Shown here in pieces: positions 1-7,329 of a stretch of 43,251 nucleotides of DNA. How positions within the stretch are numbered: position 1 is the stretch's first letter; the number at the start of each line of letters is the position of its first letter. A model generated the notes under the pieces. That model was not told the DNA's origin and made no database searches. It saw only the letters and a program-made list of their open reading frames with translations. The stretch is from Chitinophagales bacterium (GTDB taxonomy: Bacteria > Bacteroidota > Bacteroidia > Chitinophagales > Chitinophagaceae): positions 1 to 43,251 of the forward strand of contig JAAFJB010000022.1 in assembly GCA_013297995.1 (NCBI GenBank). Direction: 5' to 3'. The translations under genes were made by a program, and so were the position numbers.

Positions 1-186
1 TATTACAATACAAACAAACCTCTCAAATACAATGCACTCAAGGCTTTATATCGATAAGGAGGAACAACAATATCTAATCCAACTATTTAATCTTTAAACT
101 TGGGTGACCCAGTGAGGAAAACAGGAAAGAGAACAAGATAACCGAGGGAATCTTTAATTTATTGGATGCTTTTAAAATTAATTAAC

Positions 187-1398
187 TCAAACAGCTTCTA
201 TTGGGTTGGGTTTAATAAATCGACTAAAAAAATTCCCAATACCACAAGCGGTAAAGCAGGCTAATGCTGCATAAAAACCAGCCTGAATACCAAACAATTC
301 TACGGCCATGATGGCACAGGCCAATGGGGTATTCATTGCGCCTGCAAATACGGCAACAAAGCCCATTCCAGACAATAAAGCAAACGGCAATGGAATAAAC
401 AACGATAAACAATTCCCCAATGCTGCACCGATGAAAAAAAGTGGAGTGGCTTCGCCTCCTTTAAATCCAGCAGCAAGTGTAAGGATGGTGAAAGCCATTT
501 TTAAAATAAAGTCATAATAAGGGAGTGTTGTGTTAAACGCTTCAACGATAGTAGGTATACCAAGGCCAATATATTTTGTAGTACCAAGTACCCATACGGC
601 AATTGCAATTAAAAAACCTCCTATTATTGGTTGTAGTGGGGTGAAAACAATATATTTTTTAAACAAGCTACTCAGTTTTTGCATGCTGGTGCTGAAGAAA
701 ACTGCGCACAGGCCAAAAGCAATACCAGCAACAATAACGTATATGATTTCTGTAAATCCAATGGAAGGAATTGTATCAATTGTATAGCTTGTGTGCTTGG
801 TGTTTAAAAGCTTGGCAGTGCTATCGCCCAAAATAGATGCGGCCAACACTACTAAAAATGTTTTTGCATTTATTTTTTTGATTTGGCAAAATTCTAGCGC
901 AAAAATGGCTCCTGCAATTGGTGTCCCAAAAACTGCTCCAAATCCTGCGGCAACCGCAGCCAGTAATAGAATTTTTCTCTCTTCAATAGAAAGTGAAAAA
1001 GGCTTACTGAATTGATCGGCAAGACTGGCTGTTATTTGCAAAGCAGTTCCTTCTCTTCCCGCAGAACCACCAAATAAATGAGTAAGAATGGTGCAGATAT
1101 AAATCATTGGAGCCATTAGGACTGGAATAATGCCTTTGGGCTCATGGATTGTTTTGATTAATAGTTTATTGCCGGCAGTAATTTCTTTTCCATAATAATA
1201 GTATAGTAGTCCCGTAGCGAGACCGGCTACTGGCAGAAATACAATCATCCATAAATGCGTTTCTCGGAATTTGGTTGCCCAGTTAAGCGTTGTTAAAAAA
1301 AATGCAGATGATACACCTGCAATAAGGCCAATAATGGCGATGATCAAAATCCATTTGACCAATTGCGCTGAGAAAGGAGATTTATTAAATTCACTCAT
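187..1398 (-). CDS. CLC-family anion transporter, probable fluoride/proton antiporter type
   Basis: This is a polytopic inner-membrane protein of 403 residues made almost wholly of hydrophobic segments. The CLC anion-pathway motif is present as GREGT at residues 114-118, with the gating glutamate at E116, and a GGEATP segment near residue 315 matches the conserved GGxxxP motif. Canonical chloride CLCs usually carry GREGP and an earlier GSGIP motif. Here the GSGIP region is replaced by AGNKLLIKTIHEP (residues 75-87). From memory of the family, those two changes mark the fluoride-exporting CLC-F clade, whose members remove toxic fluoride using the proton gradient. That assignment is inferred and an ordinary chloride exchanger remains possible. 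No fluoride riboswitch is visible upstream, and the gene stands alone, divergent from the TonB receptor unit. Confidence 0.85.
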   Translation of the reverse strand: MSEFNKSPFSAQLVKWILIIAIIGLIAGVSSAFFLTTLNWATKFRETHLWMIVFLPVAGLATGLLYYYYGKEITAGNKLLIKTIHEPKGIIPVLMAPMIYICTILTHLFGGSAGREGTALQITASLADQFSKPFSLSIEERKILLLAAVAAGFGAVFGTPIAGAIFALEFCQIKKINAKTFLVVLAASILGDSTAKLLNTKHTSYTIDTIPSIGFTEIIYVIVAGIAFGLCAVFFSTSMQKLSSLFKKYIVFTPLQPIIGGFLIAIAVWVLGTTKYIGLGIPTIVEAFNTTLPYYDFILKMAFTILTLAAGFKGGEATPLFFIGAALGNCLSLFIPLPFALLSGMGFVAVFAGAMNTPLACAIMAVELFGIQAGFYAALACFTACGIGNFFSRFIKPNPIEAV

Positions 1399-1537
1399 AT
1401 TTTCTAATGCCCAAAATAAGCAACTGTTCTCATTAAGAAGCTGTTTGAATATGTTATTTATTTTTTTTCATGGTTTTTTAAGTGAAAAATACAGGTTGTA
1501 AATTAAGTACCACATTCTAATGTAAGAAAAATCATTG

Positions 1538-1560
1538 CAAATTAATAGTCTATTAATTTG
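1538..1560. promoter_or_regulatory. Operator-like 23-bp palindrome over the -33 element
   Basis: Two perfect 11-bp arms (CAAATTAATAG and CTATTAATTTG) flank a single T. The right arm ends in the TTTG that serves as the -33 box of the promoter for the TonB receptor unit. A second inverted repeat, AATAGTCTA at 1544-1552 with TAGACTATT at 1562-1570, overlaps the first. Together they cover about 33 bp across the -33 region. Symmetry plus position suggest a dimeric repressor or activator site. The regulator is not identifiable from this window. Confidence 0.6.
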
Positions 1561-1589
1561 GTAGACTATTTTAATTTTATATATATTTG
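1557..1589 (+). promoter_or_regulatory. Bacteroidota-type promoter for leader peptide and TonB receptor
   Basis: TTTG at 1557-1560 and TATATTTG at 1582-1589 are separated by 21 nt, an excellent match to the Bacteroidota consensus (TTTG, 19-21 nt, TAnnTTTG). Transcription would start near 1594, about 20 nt before the leader ORF and about 290 nt before the TonB receptor. Its -33 box lies inside the palindrome at 1538-1560. Confidence 0.75.
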
Positions 1590-1615
1590 CCAAATAGATA
1601 CAGCAAATATTATTT

Positions 1616-1729
1616 ATGAGAACAAAAAAACAAGCTGCTCTTTTTTTAGGGAGGGTGATTTTTAAAGGCGAAACGCAACACGCATTTATTTACTACAGTA
1701 ATTATTGGCAGAGTTGTTGTTTCGAATAA
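1616..1729 (+). CDS. Candidate 37-aa leader peptide ending in Cys-Cys-Phe-Glu
   Basis: This short ORF begins about 20 nt after the predicted transcription start and runs 37 codons to TAA. It has a basic N-terminus (MRTKKQ) and a C-terminal segment YYSNYWQSCCFE with two adjacent cysteine codons four codons before the stop. No signal peptide or known domain is visible. Position and composition suggest a regulatory leader whose translation reports cysteine supply, comparable in principle to amino-acid attenuation leaders. Between its stop and the TonB receptor start at 1888 I see only short hairpins: AAACTT/AAGTTT at 1791-1805 and AAAAAG/CTTTTT at 1837-1855. None is a clear terminator. Chance occurrence cannot be excluded from one sequence. 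Confidence 0.5.
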   Translation: MRTKKQAALFLGRVIFKGETQHAFIYYSNYWQSCCFE

Positions 1730-1887
1730 AGTGGAATAAAAAGTGGTGATAAATTATTTCTATAATAATAAAAGCACCCTGGTTGAAATCAAACTTACAA
1801 AGTTTACTCCTACCATTTACAGTTGTAAAATGAGCTAAAAAGTGAAATTCTTTTTGGCATTTAGTATCATTAAAATTAAACAGAATA

Positions 1888-4455
1888 ATGAATAATAATA
1901 TTATAGGTATAATTATTTGGGGATTAATTTTTTCTCCCTTTTTTATAGCTGCTCAAAATAAGCCAGAAATAAATGCCACCGTTTGGGGCAGGGTAGTGGA
2001 TGCTCGTACATCTGAGGTTTTAATTGGAGCCAATGTAAATATTAAAGGAACCACCAATGGATCTATTACTGACGTAAACGGGGAATTCGCGCTTGTTACG
2101 GGACAGAAACTTCCTTTTACGCTCATTGTTTCATATATCGGCTATCAAAAAAAAGAGCTGATTGTTGTAGAAAATAAACTGGAGATTCAATTAGAAAAAA
2201 ATATAAATCTGCTGGGTGATGTAGTAGTTTCATCACGGAGCAAGCAAGAATTGGCATATGAAATTCCAATTCCTATCTCTGTTGTTCAAGGTGCAAAAGC
2301 CAATGAAGCTGGAGCATTCAATCCCAATCGACTGAAAGAATTAGTACCCTCTATACAAATGTATTCATCAAATGCGCGAAATACAACCCTAAATATTAGA
2401 GGTATGGGTTCTACATTTGGCCTTTCCAATGATGGTATTGATCCTGGTGTTGGCTTTTATGTGGACGGTGTTTATTATGCTCGTCCCGCTGCGGCTTCGC
2501 TCGATTTTGTTGATATAGAAAGGGTTGAAGTGCTTCGTGGTCCACAAGGTACATTGTTTGGAAAAAACACCACCGCAGGAGCTTTTAACATCACTACCAA
2601 TGCACCAAGTTTCACACCAAGTACATCATTTGAAACCAGCTATGGCAACCTAAATTATATTCAAGCAAAAGCATCTATTACTGGCCCTCTGGGTAAAAAA
2701 ATTGCCGCAAGAATCTCTTTTTCTGGTACACAACGCAATGGAACAGTATTTAACTCAACAACCCAAAAACCTACCAATACCCTTAATAATATTGGCTATA
2801 GGGCTCAGGTACTTTTTAAGCCAACCAATAAAACCAGTGTTTTATTTATAATAGATAATGCCCAACAACGCCCAGATGGATATGCAACTGTAGTGGCTGG
2901 TGTTGTAACAACTATGCGACCTGCATACAGGCAGTTTAATAATATTATAAGCGACTTGAATTATAAATTACCCTCAACCAATCCATTTGACAGAATCACC
3001 GATGCCAACTCCCCTTTAAAGGCCAACAATGATTTTGGAGGGGTTTCTGTAAATATGGGTATAAAAATTGGGAAAGGTAAACTGAGTTCAATATCTGCTT
3101 GGCGATATTGGAATTGGGATCCATCCAATGATAGGGATTTTATAGGTATCCCCGTATTAACCAAATCACAAGGAAACTCAAAACACCAACAATGGTCGCA
3201 AGAAATTCGCTACGTAGGGCAGCTCTCTCCAAAATTGAGTGGCGTTTTTGGAATTTTCTTTATCAGTCAAGATTTAAAATCAGACCCATTACAAACAGAA
3301 GAATCTGGTGCTGCTCAATGGCGTTTTGCACAAAGCTCTACTTCATCATTATGGAAAACTCCAGCCTTGTTTGATGGCTTTGGTACCAATACCATTTCTA
3401 GTCTCACAACGAATAGCGCAGCTGTATTTAGCCAACTTGATTTTGAAATTATAAAAAAGTTACACTTATTGCCAGGAATTCGCGTTAACTACGATAATAA
3501 ATCTGTTTTCTATCAACGTGAAACTTATGGCGGATTGCAAACAAATGATCCCGCATTAATAGCCTTAAAAACGAGTGTTTATACGAATCAATCATTTAAT
3601 TTTAAAGTAGCGGAATCCAATTTTTCTGGTCAAATTACACTCGCTTATAAACCCAATAAAAATATAAATATGTTTGTAACTTATGCCGATAGTTATAAGC
3701 CTATTGGTGTAAATTTAGGTGGTTTGCCAACGGCAAATGGAATTACTCTGGTTGAGTTTGCAAGTGTAAAACCTGAACATATTTCCCATTATGAAGTGGG
3801 CATAAAAACCAAGCCAAGTGCACAATCAAGTCTAAATTTTATGGTGTTTAACACAGCTATTCATGATTACCAAACACAGGTTCAAACTGCAGAGATAGGT
3901 GTTAATAGGGGCTATCTTGCCAACGCTGAAAAAGTGGTAGTAAAAGGGGCTGAATTAGAAGGGAGTATCAAGATTCTCAATCATATTTCATTTACAGCAG
4001 CAATTTCTCTTATGGATGGGAAATACACTTCATTTGCCAATGCCCCTGTTCCACTTGAAGAAGTAGGAGGAACTGCCACATTCAAAGATATTTCGGGTAC
4101 TTCCCTTCCTGGTATATCCAAATGGGCGGGCTCATTAGGTGCTGAAATTACGAGGAAAGGCAGTTTGTTTTCCTTAAAAGGAAATTTCTTTTTTGCCGTT
4201 GATACCTATTATCGTTCTTCTTTTTCATCCAGCGCATCCGCATCTAAATATTTAAATATAAATGGGTATATGCTACTAAATGGTAGAATTGGTTTTAGGG
4301 CGTCTAACGGATTCACTATATTGGGGTGGTGTAGGAACTTAACAAACCAAAACTATTTCGAACAATTGTTACCAGCTGCTGGAAGCTCTGGACTTTATGC
4401 CGCTGTTTTGGGAGATCCTAGAACATATGGGATTACATTTCGCCATGCTTTTTAA
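1888..4455 (+). CDS. TonB-dependent outer-membrane receptor
   Basis: This 855-residue receptor has a signal peptide (residues 1-22, ending AAQ). A carboxypeptidase-regulatory-like beta-sandwich follows (about 30-105, with VVDARTSEVLIGANVNIKGT). The plug domain spans about 115-235 and contains the typical VEVLRGPQGTLFGKNT segment. A 22-strand-type barrel runs to a terminal phenylalanine, as expected for BAM-dependent insertion. It imports an unknown ligand across the outer membrane with energy from TonB-ExbBD. There is no SusD-like partner, so this is probably not a glycan utilisation system. The upstream Cys-Cys leader and operator hint at sulfur-related control, which is inference. DUF2490 follows after 12 nt and is probably co-transcribed. 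Confidence 0.93.
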   Translation: MNNNIIGIIIWGLIFSPFFIAAQNKPEINATVWGRVVDARTSEVLIGANVNIKGTTNGSITDVNGEFALVTGQKLPFTLIVSYIGYQKKELIVVENKLEIQLEKNINLLGDVVVSSRSKQELAYEIPIPISVVQGAKANEAGAFNPNRLKELVPSIQMYSSNARNTTLNIRGMGSTFGLSNDGIDPGVGFYVDGVYYARPAAASLDFVDIERVEVLRGPQGTLFGKNTTAGAFNITTNAPSFTPSTSFETSYGNLNYIQAKASITGPLGKKIAARISFSGTQRNGTVFNSTTQKPTNTLNNIGYRAQVLFKPTNKTSVLFIIDNAQQRPDGYATVVAGVVTTMRPAYRQFNNIISDLNYKLPSTNPFDRITDANSPLKANNDFGGVSVNMGIKIGKGKLSSISAWRYWNWDPSNDRDFIGIPVLTKSQGNSKHQQWSQEIRYVGQLSPKLSGVFGIFFISQDLKSDPLQTEESGAAQWRFAQSSTSSLWKTPALFDGFGTNTISSLTTNSAAVFSQLDFEIIKKLHLLPGIRVNYDNKSVFYQRETYGGLQTNDPALIALKTSVYTNQSFNFKVAESNFSGQITLAYKPNKNINMFVTYADSYKPIGVNLGGLPTANGITLVEFASVKPEHISHYEVGIKTKPSAQSSLNFMVFNTAIHDYQTQVQTAEIGVNRGYLANAEKVVVKGAELEGSIKILNHISFTAAISLMDGKYTSFANAPVPLEEVGGTATFKDISGTSLPGISKWAGSLGAEITRKGSLFSLKGNFFFAVDTYYRSSFSSSASASKYLNINGYMLLNGRIGFRASNGFTILGWCRNLTNQNYFEQLLPAAGSSGLYAAVLGDPRTYGITFRHAF

Positions 4456-4467
4456 AATTCTATTTAG

Positions 4468-5250
4468 ATGATTTTTTTTGTCACAAATATTTGCCCTACA
4501 AAACGATTGGTGTTTACCTTATTGTTAATTGTTATCTTCTTAAAAATAAATGCCCAGAACAATCGGGAAATTGTAGATGAGCAGCAAGTGTGGACTGGAT
4601 ATTTTAGCCAAATTCGCCTCACTAAAAAATTAGGAATTTGGGCTGATATACATTTTAGAGCCACGGATCAATTTGTAAAATCACCTTCAAAGTTACTCAC
4701 TCGGGTTGGGCTTATGTATTATCTTAACGAACACCTAAAACTTACAAATGGCTATGCATTTATCAACCATTTTCCAGAAGAAGGGCATGCAAATATTTCC
4801 CAACCAGAACACCGAATATGGCAACAGTTACAAAACCATTCAAAGCATGGAAATATCCGCTCAATGCAATGGGTTAGATTAGAAGAAAGATTCCGAAGAA
4901 AAATTAAAAATGTGGATGAATTGGGAGAGGGGTATCGCTTTGATTTGCGGTTACGAAGCAATTTAATGTTCAATTTTCCATTATCTCGAAAAGGAATCGC
5001 ACCAAAAACAGTTTCTGCAATTTTGAATGATGAGTTTTTTATCAACTTTAAAAATTCAAGTAATCCTAATTATTTTCTTTTCGACCAAAATCGCTTTTTT
5101 GTGGGACTTTCTTATAATTTTTCAAACCATTCTAATCTGCAGTTTGGATACATGAATGTATTTCAACAACTCACAAAAGGTTCTAAATTCAAAAATATAG
5201 ATGCTCTAAGATTGTTTTATTTTCAAAATCTAGATTTCAGAAATAAATAA
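4468..5250 (+). CDS. DUF2490 outer-membrane protein
   Basis: This 260-residue protein has an N-terminal signal segment (basic TKR followed by VFTLLLIVIFLKINAQ). The body has alternating aromatic and polar residues, with the DUF2490 hallmarks: VWTGYFSQIRLTKKLGIWAD near residue 40, an EHRIWQQL stretch, and RLEERF in the middle. DUF2490 proteins are predicted outer-membrane beta-barrels of unknown function in Bacteroidota. It begins 12 nt after the TonB receptor, so the two probably form one transcript, and it may be an accessory pore or sensor for the same substrate. No Shine-Dalgarno sequence is visible, which is usual here. Confidence 0.85.
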   Translation: MIFFVTNICPTKRLVFTLLLIVIFLKINAQNNREIVDEQQVWTGYFSQIRLTKKLGIWADIHFRATDQFVKSPSKLLTRVGLMYYLNEHLKLTNGYAFINHFPEEGHANISQPEHRIWQQLQNHSKHGNIRSMQWVRLEERFRRKIKNVDELGEGYRFDLRLRSNLMFNFPLSRKGIAPKTVSAILNDEFFINFKNSSNPNYFLFDQNRFFVGLSYNFSNHSNLQFGYMNVFQQLTKGSKFKNIDALRLFYFQNLDFRNK

Positions 5251-5265
5251 ATTCAGGCCATAAAG

Positions 5266-5299
5266 TGTATACAAAACAGTCTGTGGTAGAGGGTATACC
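5266..5299. repeat. Pair of 8-bp palindromes upstream of the alkB-like gene
   Basis: TGTATACA at 5266-5273 and GGTATACC at 5292-5299 share the core GTATAC. Their centres are 26 bp apart, in the 103-bp gap before the AlkB-like gene. The spacing, about two and a half helical turns, could suit a regulator binding twice. No clear promoter motif was found between them and the gene, so function is uncertain. Confidence 0.3.
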
Positions 5300-5353
5300 A
5301 GCTTGCCAAAGCAATGAAATGAACCAAATAGCTCACTAAACTGTTCCAATACA

Positions 5354-5953
5354 ATGGATTTATTCAGCAGCGAAATCACCAATCTTTTACCAAAAGATGG
5401 TACAGTAAATTATCATGGGAACTTGCTTTCTTTGAAAGATGCCAATCACTATTTAGAGGTATTACTTCATACTATCGAATGGAAAAATGATGAAGCTATT
5501 ATATTTGGGAAACGCATCATCACAAAACGAAAAGTTGCTTGGTATGGTGATATAGGTTTTGCCTATTCTTATTCAAACACTACTAAATATGCACTTCCGT
5601 GGACTAATGAATTGTTGGTACTCAAAACTTTGGTTGAAACAAAAACAGGGGAGCAATACAATTCATGTTTATTGAATCTCTACCACAATGGCAATGAGGG
5701 AATGGCTTGGCATAGCGATGCCGAAAAAGATTTGAAGAAAAACGGTGCAATTGCTTCCGTAAGCCTTGGTGCAGTTAGAAAATTTTCTTTTAAACACAAG
5801 CAAGATCAGTCAACCATTTCCATAATACTAGAGCATGGCAGCCTATTGCTGATGAAAGATACCACCCAAACGCATTGGCTGCATAGGCTTCCCCCTACAA
5901 AACTTACTACAAAACCACGGGTGAATCTTACTTTCAGAACTATTGTTAGATAA
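5354..5953 (+). CDS. AlkB-like 2-oxoglutarate/Fe(II) dioxygenase
   Basis: This 199-residue cytoplasmic enzyme probably removes alkyl groups such as 1-methyladenine or 3-methylcytosine from DNA or RNA by oxidative demethylation. The iron ligands are visible as H120 and D122 (AWHSDAE) and H177 (HWLHRLP). The 2-oxoglutarate-binding arginines lie in PRVNLTFR (R189 and R195). NLYHNGNEGMAWHSD and the C-terminal motif resemble the human ALKBH2/3-type branch and the many bacterial proteins annotated as alpha-ketoglutarate-dependent dioxygenase AlkB. It has its own 103-bp upstream gap and is followed by a terminator-like hairpin, so it is probably monocistronic. The usual Ada regulon partner genes are not adjacent. 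Confidence 0.92.
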   Translation: MDLFSSEITNLLPKDGTVNYHGNLLSLKDANHYLEVLLHTIEWKNDEAIIFGKRIITKRKVAWYGDIGFAYSYSNTTKYALPWTNELLVLKTLVETKTGEQYNSCLLNLYHNGNEGMAWHSDAEKDLKKNGAIASVSLGAVRKFSFKHKQDQSTISIILEHGSLLLMKDTTQTHWLHRLPPTKLTTKPRVNLTFRTIVR

Positions 5954-5962
5954 TATTTAAGT

Positions 5963-5998
5963 AGGGGTAAGCATCAACACAATCCATTAGCTACCCCT
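5963..5998 (+). terminator. Probable terminator after the alkB-like gene
   Basis: AGGGGTA (5963-5969) pairs with TACCCCT (5992-5998). The stem extends inward by GC/GC with one bulged A, closing a loop of about 17 nt. A T-rich stretch follows (TATTTCCTTATTTTTG). The T-rich tail is also the -7 region of the rimO promoter. Confidence 0.6.
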
Positions 5999-6006
5999 TA
6001 TTTCCT

Positions 6007-6014
6007 TATTTTTG
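6007..6014 (+). promoter_or_regulatory. -7 promoter element of rimO
   Basis: TATTTTTG matches the Bacteroidota -7 consensus TAnnTTTG. No TTTG is seen at the -33 position, where the stem of the upstream terminator lies. The start of transcription would fall at about 6018-6020, directly before the ATG at 6021. Confidence 0.5.
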
Positions 6015-6020
6015 TGTTTC

Positions 6021-7328
6021 ATGAAGGCAAAAACACTCAAAAAGGATAAGGTAAATATTATTACGCTAGGATGTAGTAAGAATCTGGTAGATTCTGAAGT
6101 GTTGAGCGGACAATTGGCGGCCAATGATTATGCAGTTGTACATGAGAATACCAAGCTCGATCATAATGTGGTGGTTATTAATACCTGCGGTTTTATTGAT
6201 AAAGCCAAAGAGGAGAGTGTGAATACCATTTTAGATCAGTTGGAATTAAAGCGCCGCGGCAAGCTAGATAAGGTTTATGTGACTGGTTGTTTAAGCGAGC
6301 GTTACCGCAGTGATTTAGAAGCTGAAATGCCCCAAGTAGACGCTTGGTTTGGTACACTTGAATTGCCTTTAATATTAAAGCAGTTCAACGCCGATTACAA
6401 AGCCGAACTTCTGGGTGAACGAATGCTTAGTACTCCTAAACACTACGCTTACTTAAAAATAAGTGAGGGGTGTAATCGTACTTGCTCATTTTGTGCCATC
6501 CCGCTTATGCGTGGCCAGCATATTAGTAGAACCATTGAATCTTTGGTAGAAGAAGCAGAAAGCTTAGTGAAGAAAGGGGTGAAAGAGATTATGCTGATTG
6601 CACAGGAGTTGACGTATTATGGGCTTGATATTTATAAAAAAAGAGAACTTCCCCGTTTACTCAACGCCTTAGCAGATATAAAAGGATTGGAGTGGATTCG
6701 TTTACATTACGCTTATCCTAGTAAGTTTCCTTTAGAAATTCTAGACGTAATGCGAGAGAGAGATAATATCTGTAAATACTTAGATATGCCCTTGCAGCAT
6801 GCCAGCAATAATATGCTGAAAGCCATGCGCCGTAATATTACCCGTGAAGAAATGACGGAATTGATTCAGCAAATTCGTGAAAGAGTACCCGGTATTTGTA
6901 TCCGCACCACGCTAATTGCAGGTTTCCCAGGAGAAACCGATGCAGATATAGCAGAACTAAAAGCGTTTTTACAAGAACATCGGTTTGATAGGGTAGGTAT
7001 TTTTAATTATTCTCACGAAGAAAATACCAGTGCCCATGATTTGGTAGATGATATTCCTGCTGAACTTAAGGCAGAGCGAGCGCAGGAGATTATGGAAGTA
7101 CAGCAAGAAATTTCTTATGAAAAGAACCAAGAAAAAATTGGAAAAATACTCAAAGTACTGATTGATAAAAAAGAAGCAGGTCGCTATCTGGGTCGCACTG
7201 AATTTGATAGTGTTGAAGTGGACAATGAAGTGGTGATACATGCAACCAAAAAACTTACTATTGGAGATTTTGTAATGGTTAAAATCACCAAAGCCTATGA
7301 TTATGATTTAGAAGGTGAAGTGGTTTAA
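6021..7328 (+). CDS. rimO: Ribosomal protein S12 methylthiotransferase RimO
   Basis: RimO is a radical-SAM enzyme that adds a methylthio group to an aspartate of ribosomal protein S12. The N-terminal UPF0004 domain supplies three iron-sulfur cysteines (C18 in ITLGCSK, C56 in INTCGF, C90 in VTGC). The radical SAM motif CNRTCSFC gives C151, C155 and C158. A TRAM domain follows at the C-terminus (from about residue 370). The length of 435 residues is normal. I chose the ATG at 6021 because the only longer option begins with TTG at 6012 inside the predicted promoter. Its stop codon lies one base from the stop of the convergent downstream gene. Confidence 0.96.
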   Translation: MKAKTLKKDKVNIITLGCSKNLVDSEVLSGQLAANDYAVVHENTKLDHNVVVINTCGFIDKAKEESVNTILDQLELKRRGKLDKVYVTGCLSERYRSDLEAEMPQVDAWFGTLELPLILKQFNADYKAELLGERMLSTPKHYAYLKISEGCNRTCSFCAIPLMRGQHISRTIESLVEEAESLVKKGVKEIMLIAQELTYYGLDIYKKRELPRLLNALADIKGLEWIRLHYAYPSKFPLEILDVMRERDNICKYLDMPLQHASNNMLKAMRRNITREEMTELIQQIRERVPGICIRTTLIAGFPGETDADIAELKAFLQEHRFDRVGIFNYSHEENTSAHDLVDDIPAELKAERAQEIMEVQQEISYEKNQEKIGKILKVLIDKKEAGRYLGRTEFDSVEVDNEVVIHATKKLTIGDFVMVKITKAYDYDLEGEVV

Positions 7329-7329
7329 T

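Noticed and set aside
1..97. Open reading frames running in from the left edge, for example a frame ending at 57 with YNALKALYR and one ending at 97
   Set aside because: All three frames stay open for a short stretch, none has a recognisable motif, and the fragment is too short to decide. I cannot call a truncated gene. The stretch to 186 holds nothing else but a small TGGGTGACCCA palindrome at 101-111.
1399..1600. Fluoride (crcB) riboswitch upstream of the CLC gene
   Set aside because: I could not find the crcB core pattern on the minus strand upstream of the ATG, and the only structure is the operator-like palindrome used by the divergent promoter.
1791..1855. Attenuator terminator between the leader peptide and the TonB receptor
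   Set aside because: Only short AT-rich hairpins were seen (AAACTT/AAGTTT, AAAAAG/CTTTTT), without a GC stem plus T-run. A terminator-type attenuation mechanism is therefore not supported by sequence alone.
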